From positions 1-6,076 of the forward strand of contig NZ_CAXLML010000229.1 of the NCBI RefSeq assembly GCF_964187505.1: DNA of 6,076 nt, in the 5' to 3' direction. The notes under the pieces are model-generated. The model was given only the letters and a program-made list of their open reading frames with translations. It was not told the origin of the DNA and made no database searches. Positions within the stretch are counted from its first letter, which is position 1; each line of letters starts with the position of its first letter. Source of the stretch: Chordibacter forsetii (GTDB lineage: Bacteria; Verrucomicrobiota; Verrucomicrobiia; Opitutales; Seribacteraceae). Shown here piece by piece: positions 1 through 5,347 of the stretch. The position numbers and the translations under genes were made by a program.

Positions 1-722
1 AATGATGTGGGTGCATAAGCTCCCATTCCCCCGGTGTTAGGACCCGTATCTCCTTCGCCCACCTTTTTATGATCCTGGCTCATGGGCAGAGTAACATAAT
101 TTTCACCTGAACAAATTAAATGGAGGGAGGCTTCCTCTCCTTCTAGAAATTCTTCGATCACCACTTCGCTTCCGCTTGCACCAAAACGATTCCCACTAAG
201 CATGTCGTGTATCTCTGTTTCCGCTTCCTCTTTACTGTTGCAAATAATCACGCCCTTACCGGCGGCCAAGCCACTAGCTTTTACCACCACGGGGAGGGCG
301 CAGGATTGTAAATATTTAAGTGCGGGTTCGACCTCGCAAAAATTGCCATATTCAGCGGTCGGAATGTTATGTCGGGCAAGAAAGTCTTTGGAGAATGCTT
401 TGCTTCCCTCGAGTCTTGCACAGGCAGCATTGGGCCCGTAGGCAAGGACGTCCGCTTCATTCAAGGCGTCGACCACCCCATTGCAGAGAGGAACTTCGGG
501 GCCGACCACTACAAGATCGATCTCTTCCTCTTTCGCTATATTTAAAATACTTTCGTTGTCTTCCACAGCTAGGGGAAGGACACGGAATTCCTGCTCGATA
601 CCTCCGTTGCCAGGAGCGACTAAAACCTCATCAACGAGGGGACTTTGAGAACAGATTTTGGCAAGTGTGTGTTCGCGCCCACCACTGCCAAGGACGAGAA
701 TGTTAAGGTTTTTTTCATTCAT
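1..722 (-). CDS. purD: Phosphoribosylamine--glycine ligase (GAR synthetase), N-terminal part, cut by the window edge
   Basis: PurD joins 5-phosphoribosylamine to glycine using ATP, giving glycinamide ribonucleotide, the second step of de novo purine synthesis in the cytoplasm. The reverse strand reads 240 codons from ATG at 722 and leaves the window without a stop. The family is usually about 420-430 residues, so roughly the C-terminal 40% is missing. Visible in order: the N-terminal fold with ILVLGSGGREH (residues 8-18), GPEVPL (74-79), LEGSKAFSKDF (104-114), the ATP-grasp segment PVVVKASGLAAGKGV (144-158), EEFLEGEEAS (190-199), and the hallmark SQDHKKVGEGDTGPNTGGMG (215-234). The ATG is chosen because GSGGREH begins only a few residues later, as in the family. 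No good Shine-Dalgarno precedes it. It diverges from mpl across 86 bases, so the two need separate promoters. Residues 199-206 (SLHLICSG) differ from the usual SFFALVDG-like text, a conservative oddity. Identification is secure. Confidence 0.97.
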   Translation of the reverse strand, partial: MNEKNLNILVLGSGGREHTLAKICSQSPLVDEVLVAPGNGGIEQEFRVLPLAVEDNESILNIAKEEEIDLVVVGPEVPLCNGVVDALNEADVLAYGPNAACARLEGSKAFSKDFLARHNIPTAEYGNFCEVEPALKYLQSCALPVVVKASGLAAGKGVIICNSKEEAETEIHDMLSGNRFGASGSEVVIEEFLEGEEASLHLICSGENYVTLPMSQDHKKVGEGDTGPNTGGMGAYAPTS

Positions 723-770
723 TCTCTATTGGTTTTCTTGAATCATTTGATGAAGTCGAGGCAATTTGTC

Positions 771-798
771 TTTGCCTTTCTTCCATCCGCCCTATTTT
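771..798 (+). promoter_or_regulatory. Possible sigma70-like promoter for mpl
   Basis: TTTGCC (771-776) and TATTTT (793-798) are separated by 16 bases and lie just before the mpl start at 809. Together they resemble a weak -35/-10 pair. A transcript would start near 805, only a few bases before the ATG, so it would be nearly leaderless. That would fit the absence of any purine-rich ribosome binding site upstream of mpl. This is pattern matching in an AT-rich spacer with poor box matches, and the purD promoter for the other strand must share the same 86 bases. Tentative. Confidence 0.22.
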
Positions 799-808
799 CA
801 ATGTTTCT

Positions 809-2257
809 ATGCGGGTATTTTTTATTGGAATATGTGGAACGGCTATGGGTAATGCGGCTGTATTGCTCAAAAAAATGGGCCACGAAGTGGCGGGTTCCGA
901 TGCTGGGGTTTATCCACCTATGTCCGAGGTGTTGGAAGATTCTGGCATTCAATTATTTGAAGGCTTTGCTGAAGAAGAAATGACTAACTGGCAGCCAGAC
1001 CGTGTGGTAGTGGGCAATGCAGTTTCCCGGGGAAATCCACAGGTAGAAAAACTTTTAATTGATCGAGAGACTCCATTTGTTTCTTTGCCTCAATTAATTG
1101 GCGAGGATTTGATTGGAAACCGTTCTTCCATTGTGGTTGCAGGAACTCATGGAAAAACCACAACCACAGCACTAGCCGCATATTCCTTACATTCATCCGC
1201 GATAAATCCTGGTTATTTGATTGGAGGAGTACCGCTCGACCTGCCTGCTGGTAATGAACTTGGTGGTTTGTCTGCCCCCTTTGTAATTGAAGGAGATGAA
1301 TATGATTCCGCATTTTTTGATAAACGCAGCAAATTTATCCATTATCGTCCACGCATATTGGTTCTCAATAACCTGGAATTTGATCACGGAGATATTTTTC
1401 GGGACTTGGAAGATATATCACGCAGTTTTTCTCATCTCTTACGGATTGTTCCATCGAATGGATATGTTTTACGAAATGGAGATGATCCTAACCTGCTCGC
1501 CTTGCCTGATTCTCCATGGACTGAAGTATTTTCTGTTGGCGTGGAAAAATCCAACGACTTGGTAATTGCCAACTTTAATGAAGATACAACTGGGAGCCAG
1601 TTTGATTTGGTTTGGCGGGGAAAATTGGTCAGGCAGATAAGGTTTGGCATGCCCGGTCTTTTTAATGCCCGAAATTTAGCGATGGCTATGTTGTCCGCGT
1701 CCCTCGTTCAATCTTTTGATCGGGAAAAGCAGTCTGTTTTTGAAAATCCATTTTTAGGAACCAAAGAAATTGATTATTCGAACTGTCGGGGAGTGAAGCG
1801 CCGTCAGGAAGTTTTATTAGACCAGGAAAATTTATTGGTCTTATCCGACTTCGCCCATCATCCAACCGCAATTTCTGGAGCATTGGAATCCCTGCGGTCC
1901 CGTTGGCCAGACAGAAAAATTATTGCCTGTTTTGAACCCCGTAGTAATACCGCGGTGACCAATGTTTTTCAGGATCGTTTCGCGGAGTCCCTCGCATTGG
2001 CTGATCATGCCTTGATTGGACAAGTTCACAGGGTCGAACGAATTGCTCCAGAAAAAAGAATAGATACCCAAGAGATTGTAAAGTTTATCAAGGCAAAGGG
2101 AAGGCTAGCAAATGCCTTTGAAAGCAACCGTAAAATGGGAGACTTTCTTAGAGATGAATTTGATAGTGCTTCGAAACTCAAATCAATGGTGGTGTTTTTT
2201 TCCAATGGATCTTTTGATGGAGTCATCCAAGAGTTTGTGGAAGTTGTTCGAAATTAG
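809..2257 (+). CDS. mpl: UDP-N-acetylmuramate:L-alanyl-gamma-D-glutamyl-meso-diaminopimelate ligase (murein tripeptide ligase)
   Basis: Mpl attaches the recycled tripeptide L-Ala-gamma-D-Glu-meso-DAP to UDP-MurNAc with ATP, returning peptidoglycan breakdown products to cell-wall synthesis. The 482-residue product has the three-domain Mur ligase layout: a UDP-binding start with GICGTAMG (7-14) and GSDAGVYPPMS, the ATP P-loop AGTHGKTTTT (111-120), EGDEYDSAFFDKRSKF (161-176), NNLEFDH (187-193), DFAHHPTA (347-354) and EPRSNT (376-381). GICGTxMG, SDAxVYPPMS, EYDxAFFDKRSKF and NNLEFDH mark Mpl rather than MurC, which shares only the general fold. Length is slightly above that of E. coli Mpl (about 457); the extra residues seem to lie in the central-to-C-terminal part around 300-330. 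The ATG at 809 fits the family N-terminus exactly; an ATG at 801 is out of frame. No Shine-Dalgarno is visible. A small membrane-protein ORF follows after 14 bases and may be co-transcribed. Confidence 0.95.
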   Translation: MRVFFIGICGTAMGNAAVLLKKMGHEVAGSDAGVYPPMSEVLEDSGIQLFEGFAEEEMTNWQPDRVVVGNAVSRGNPQVEKLLIDRETPFVSLPQLIGEDLIGNRSSIVVAGTHGKTTTTALAAYSLHSSAINPGYLIGGVPLDLPAGNELGGLSAPFVIEGDEYDSAFFDKRSKFIHYRPRILVLNNLEFDHGDIFRDLEDISRSFSHLLRIVPSNGYVLRNGDDPNLLALPDSPWTEVFSVGVEKSNDLVIANFNEDTTGSQFDLVWRGKLVRQIRFGMPGLFNARNLAMAMLSASLVQSFDREKQSVFENPFLGTKEIDYSNCRGVKRRQEVLLDQENLLVLSDFAHHPTAISGALESLRSRWPDRKIIACFEPRSNTAVTNVFQDRFAESLALADHALIGQVHRVERIAPEKRIDTQEIVKFIKAKGRLANAFESNRKMGDFLRDEFDSASKLKSMVVFFSNGSFDGVIQEFVEVVRN

Positions 2258-2271
2258 TCTTTTTGTAAACC

Positions 2272-2487
2272 GTGAGTTTTGAAAGATTGTTCGGTATTTT
2301 GATCTTTTTCGCAATAGGTCTGGGGTACTATAAATATTCTAGAAAACACCCCTCCTTTGTCACCCTGCTTTGTTCAGTCTTTCTTCTTTCATACACCTAT
2401 TTTTTTAAAGAAGTTTGGCAGATTTATTTCTATGGAACCTTGGTCGCTTTTATTCCGTGTATCTTTTACTTTTGGAGAAATCGTTAG
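2272..2487 (+). CDS. Small hypothetical membrane protein, three predicted helices
   Basis: I do not recognise this 71-residue protein. It is strongly hydrophobic and aromatic, with three likely membrane segments at about residues 6-20, 29-45 and 50-68. Basic residues cluster between the first two (K21, R24, K25) and at the C-terminus (R69, R71). By the positive-inside rule the N-terminus would be outside and the C-terminus in the cytoplasm. The start must be GTG at 2272 or a later non-ATG codon: an in-frame TAA at 2266-2268 lies just upstream and the ORF has no ATG. No Shine-Dalgarno is evident, so translation may be coupled to mpl, which ends 14 bases earlier. Its TAG (2485-2487) overlaps the mutY stop on the other strand. 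Support for a real gene is the tight packing and the sensible topology; there is no motif. No link to peptidoglycan recycling is shown beyond proximity. Confidence 0.55.
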   Translation: MSFERLFGILIFFAIGLGYYKYSRKHPSFVTLLCSVFLLSYTYFFKEVWQIYFYGTLVAFIPCIFYFWRNR

Positions 2488-3527
2488 ACCCATAGTTCCT
2501 CAATCCATTTTCGGTGAGGAGCTGAGAGAGTGAAGTTTTTTAGTTCCGACCATTTCATCCAAGTATATCCTTCGGGTAGGGGATCTGGCAAAAGAGGGAT
2601 TTGGGGTGGTTGATGAATTTCCTCGGTGTATTCGATACGACCAATGGTTCGCTTACGGATAGCCAAAACCTGGCTATTTAGATCCTTGAAATTTCCTGAG
2701 TAAGGTAATTTGTCGGGCAGTTCATAGACTCCTTGCAGTCGTGTTTTTTTTGAGGCATGAACTAACAGACTGCTTTGGGACTCAATCCAGTACCTCCGAA
2801 TACAGGCTGTTTGTTTTGCTTTGCGGGCGATTTTGGGACGGTCTTCCCAGTCCCCTTTTCTACCTGACTCACAGTGGGAAAGAATCGGGCAGATTGAGCA
2901 CAAGGGAGATGAACGATGGCAAACGGTTGCACCGACTTCCATGACTGCCTGGTTATAATCTCCGGGGCGACCGATATTAATAAGCTTTTGGGCCAATGGA
3001 CGAAGTTTTTTCTGTGCGGTTGAACCGTCCTTAAAAGTTTCGGAAATGGCAAAGAGTCGGCTGAGTACCCGCACCACATTCCCGTCGCAAACAGCTTCGG
3101 GTTGATCTAAGGAAATACTGGTAACTGCAGCGGCAATGTAGGGCCCGACTCCGGGCAGAGATTGCCACTCTTTTATAGACAATGGTGGATGTTTCCAGTT
3201 TGCGGCGGTTTTGGACAATTGGTGAAGATTGCGGGCACGGGAGTAATAACCCAATCCTTCCCAGGCTTTAAGAACCTCTTTCTCATCAGCTTGGCTGAGA
3301 GAATAAAAATCGGGGAATTTATTTAACCAATTTTTAAAATAGGGAATGACTGTGGATACCCTTGTTTGTTGAAGCATAAATTCCGAAACCACAGTCTTGT
3401 ATAGGGAAGGATCTTGTCGCCAAGGAAGATCCCTTCTTTGTTCGTCAAACCAGCTAAGCAGTGCAATTCGATATTGTCCGAGCTTTTCTTCGGATTGAAT
3501 CCATGTGGTTTTAAGAGATTTTTCCAT
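2484..3527 (-). CDS. mutY: Adenine DNA glycosylase MutY (A/G-specific)
   Basis: MutY removes adenine mispaired with 8-oxoguanine (or G), starting base excision repair that prevents G:C to T:A mutations. The 347-residue product has the glycosylase domain with LPWR (34-37), SEFMLQQTRVSTVIPYF (48-64, with catalytic-type E49), YYSRARNLH (94-102), the helix-hairpin-helix LPGVGPYIAAAV (124-135) and DGNVVRVLSR (148-157, with D148 at the catalytic Asp position). A 4Fe-4S loop follows with cysteines 203, 210, 213 and 219, in exact C-x6-C-x2-C-x5-C spacing. A C-terminal NUDIX-like domain begins near residue 240, with LLVHASKKTRLQGVYELPD (254-272) and PHRKW (337-341). Length is normal for MutY. ATG at 3527 puts the usual short leader before the first helix; no clear Shine-Dalgarno precedes it. 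Residue 147, before the catalytic Asp, is Cys where Val or Leu is more usual. It diverges from rnhC and converges on the small membrane ORF. Confidence 0.96.
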   Translation of the reverse strand: MEKSLKTTWIQSEEKLGQYRIALLSWFDEQRRDLPWRQDPSLYKTVVSEFMLQQTRVSTVIPYFKNWLNKFPDFYSLSQADEKEVLKAWEGLGYYSRARNLHQLSKTAANWKHPPLSIKEWQSLPGVGPYIAAAVTSISLDQPEAVCDGNVVRVLSRLFAISETFKDGSTAQKKLRPLAQKLINIGRPGDYNQAVMEVGATVCHRSSPLCSICPILSHCESGRKGDWEDRPKIARKAKQTACIRRYWIESQSSLLVHASKKTRLQGVYELPDKLPYSGNFKDLNSQVLAIRKRTIGRIEYTEEIHQPPQIPLLPDPLPEGYTWMKWSELKNFTLSAPHRKWIEELWV

Positions 3528-3566
3528 GCTTGGCTGTTGCGTTTTTTAACTCTCTTTCTCATGGAT

Positions 3567-3571
3567 AAGGG
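3567..3571 (+). promoter_or_regulatory. Candidate ribosome binding site deciding the rnhC start
   Basis: AAGGG is followed by TGAA and then ATG at 3576; the wider run TAAGGGTGA resembles the consensus TAAGGAGGTGA with two bases missing. The spacing of 4 bases is a little short. The alternative in-frame ATG at 3561 has only a pyrimidine-rich run before it (CTCTCTTTCTC). This favours 3576, but recognisable Shine-Dalgarno sequences are rare elsewhere in the window, so it is not decisive. Confidence 0.35.
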
Positions 3572-3575
3572 TGAA

Positions 3576-4562
3576 ATGGCAAGTCCGGCAAATAATCAAT
3601 CAGGCAAGCAAACAAAAAAGAAAACCTCCTACACCCTCAAATTGACCGGTGGACAGATGGACAAGCTGGGCGCAGCATTAGAGGGGCGAGGTTGGCCAAC
3701 CCGGGAGGTTCCATACGCCCGGCATGCCTTTAATGGAGATGGGGTAAAGGTGGTTGCTTATGAAAGTGGCAAACTCGTGGTGCAGGGAGGAAAAACGGAG
3801 GATTTTGTTAGTAATATTTTGGAACCTGAAGTAACCGGTGAATTTTTGCTTGGTTATGAAGAGGTCAATAATCCGGAATGGTTTGATCCACATGCCGGTC
3901 TGGATGAAAGTGGAAAGGGCGATTTGTTCGGCCCAGTGGTTTCTGCCTGTGTTATCGCAGATGGAGATATGGTACGAAAGTGGATGGATGCAGGCATTCG
4001 AGATAGTAAGACCATAACAGATGGAGCCATTGTTAAAATGGCAAAGCAGATTAAAGAAACTCAAGGTGTAGTCGTAAAGACCGCTTATTCTGGCATGCCC
4101 AAATACAATGAACTTTATGATAAATTTGGGCAGAATTTAAACAAGTTACTTGCATGGTTGCATGGTCGTGCTCTTTTGGATGCCTTGGAAGTAAGGCAGC
4201 CAAAATGGGGACTCCTCGATCAATTTTCCAAGCAGCCACTTGTTCAACAGTATGTCAAGGATTCCACCTTTGATTTAAAGATGAGAACCAAGGCGGAGGA
4301 AGATCCGGTGGTGGCCGCGGCCTCCATTATCGCTCGGGCTACCTGGCTCGAACAAATGAAAAAACTTGAGGAATTATCCGGTCGTACCTTACCGAAGGGC
4401 TCAGGTTCTCAAGCCAAACAGGCGGCCCGGGAATTATTTCAACAGCTCGGGGAGGAGCGAATGGGCGAGTTTTGTAAACTTCATTTCAAGACAGCTTATG
4501 AGGCGATGGGCAAAACTCCGCCCGCTAAAAAGGCTTGGAATCCGAATTGGAGAAGAAAATAA
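3576..4562 (+). CDS. rnhC: Ribonuclease HIII
   Basis: RNase HIII cuts the RNA strand of RNA:DNA hybrids, for example R-loops and primers, in the cytoplasm. From ATG 3576 the product is 328 residues, close to the usual 300-330. Residues 17-86 form the N-terminal substrate-binding (TBP-like) domain typical of HIII and absent from HII, preceded by a lysine-rich tail. The nuclease domain opens with GLDESGKGDLFGPVV (108-122), supplying D110 and E111; LLDQF supplies D215 and RTKAE supplies E241. This is the DEDE set known for HIII, as opposed to DEDD in HII. NLNKLLAWLH (187-196) and VVAAASIIARATWL are also family text. The reading frame stays open upstream to an ATG at 3414, but that overlaps mutY and adds residues unlike the family. 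ATG 3561 (333 residues) is the main rival start. The stop overlaps the rnhB start (TAATG), implying one transcript and coupled translation. Confidence 0.95.
   Translation: MASPANNQSGKQTKKKTSYTLKLTGGQMDKLGAALEGRGWPTREVPYARHAFNGDGVKVVAYESGKLVVQGGKTEDFVSNILEPEVTGEFLLGYEEVNNPEWFDPHAGLDESGKGDLFGPVVSACVIADGDMVRKWMDAGIRDSKTITDGAIVKMAKQIKETQGVVVKTAYSGMPKYNELYDKFGQNLNKLLAWLHGRALLDALEVRQPKWGLLDQFSKQPLVQQYVKDSTFDLKMRTKAEEDPVVAAASIIARATWLEQMKKLEELSGRTLPKGSGSQAKQAARELFQQLGEERMGEFCKLHFKTAYEAMGKTPPAKKAWNPNWRRK
4549..4555 (+). promoter_or_regulatory. Strong Shine-Dalgarno of rnhB, deciding its start
   Basis: GGAGAAG lies 6 bases before the ATG at 4562, inside the last codons of rnhC. It supports the 4562 start over the in-frame ATG at 4535, which would overlap rnhC by 28 bases and add nine residues not expected in RNase HII. 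It is the clearest ribosome binding site in the window. Confidence 0.75.
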
Positions 4563-5326
4563 TGCCTAATCCGCGATGGACTCATGATCGCAAACTCGTC
4601 AAAGGAGTGTCAGGTATTGTGGGAGTAGACGAGGCAGGTCGGGGATGCTTGGCAGGACCAGTGGTGGCAGGTTGTACAATCTTGCCAAGTTCGTTTTTTG
4701 CTGACTCAAAAAATCGAAAAGCGGTCGAAAAAATAAATGACTCCAAGCAATTTTCTGAAGGGGAAAGAAATATCCTTTTCCAAAAAATACAAAGCTTGAT
4801 AGTTGAAGGGAAACTCTTTGGAGCTACAGGCTCGGCAACGGTTGAGGAAATTGAAGAGCATAACATTGTCGGGGCGACTTGTTTGGCCATGCAACGGGCA
4901 ATGGAGGCAGCATCTGTAATAAGCAATGGGCTTTGGCTCCCCTCTAAGAAACACGAGGCAGATTTATTTACTCAGGATGTTACAGAGGATTTGCAGTGGC
5001 GGGTGCTGGTAGACGGTCGGCCGATGAAACGCTTACCTATTCGTCACATGGGATTGATCAAGGGAGATACTATTTCTCTGGCTGTGGCCATGGCCTCTCT
5101 GTTGGCCAAGGTCACCCGTGATCAAAGTATGCGGCAACTGGATCGCCAATTTCCTCATTATGGATTTGCATCGAACAAGGGATATGGAGCACCCGTTCAT
5201 CTGAAGGCTTTGGAAGAACAAGGTCCCACAGAACATCATCGTGCCCGCTTTCTGCGAAATATTCTGAAGGAACCAAAGATCCAGCAATCGAACAAATTTG
5301 AGCAAAGTCGATTGAGTTTGGCCTAA
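4562..5326 (+). CDS. rnhB: Ribonuclease HII
   Basis: RNase HII nicks DNA 5' of single embedded ribonucleotides, starting ribonucleotide excision repair, and also degrades RNA in hybrids. From ATG 4562 the product is 254 residues, longer than E. coli RNase HII (about 198). Catalytic residues align with the E. coli DEDD set: D23 and E24 in GVDEAGRG (21-28), D151 in VDG, and D169 in KGD; the spacing of 18 between the last two matches E. coli. AMASLLAKVTRD (176-187), YGFASNKGYG and GPTEHHRARF are further hallmarks. The glycine-arginine-glycine loop GRG (26-28) needed for recognising a ribonucleotide-DNA junction is intact. An extra segment at about residues 121-147 lies between a helix and the strand carrying D151, and a polar tail of about 20 residues ends the protein. 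Translation is probably coupled to rnhC through TAATG. pdxJ follows 21 bases after the stop. Confidence 0.96.
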   Translation: MPNPRWTHDRKLVKGVSGIVGVDEAGRGCLAGPVVAGCTILPSSFFADSKNRKAVEKINDSKQFSEGERNILFQKIQSLIVEGKLFGATGSATVEEIEEHNIVGATCLAMQRAMEAASVISNGLWLPSKKHEADLFTQDVTEDLQWRVLVDGRPMKRLPIRHMGLIKGDTISLAVAMASLLAKVTRDQSMRQLDRQFPHYGFASNKGYGAPVHLKALEEQGPTEHHRARFLRNILKEPKIQQSNKFEQSRLSLA

Positions 5327-5347
5327 AAAAACTTATTATCGGTTGTA

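Noticed and set aside
202..983. Plus-strand open frames at 202-441, 320-706 and 645-983
   Set aside because: They are antisense to purD or out of frame with mpl. Their translations are low-complexity or arginine-rich with no family signal.
3414..3575. Upstream extension of the rnhC reading frame to an ATG at 3414, giving 382 residues
   Set aside because: It would run 114 bases antisense through the start of mutY and adds residues unlike the RNase HIII N-terminus. The family N-terminus fits a start at 3576 or 3561.
3528..3575. Clear promoter boxes in the mutY/rnhC spacer
   Set aside because: TTTAAC and TTAAAA on the two strands look -10-like, but no -35 at proper spacing is convincing, so no promoter is called.
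4535..4561. Earlier in-frame ATG for rnhB at 4535
   Set aside because: It overlaps rnhC by 28 bases, has no good ribosome binding site, and adds nine residues not needed for the fold. GGAGAAG at 4549-4555 points to 4562.
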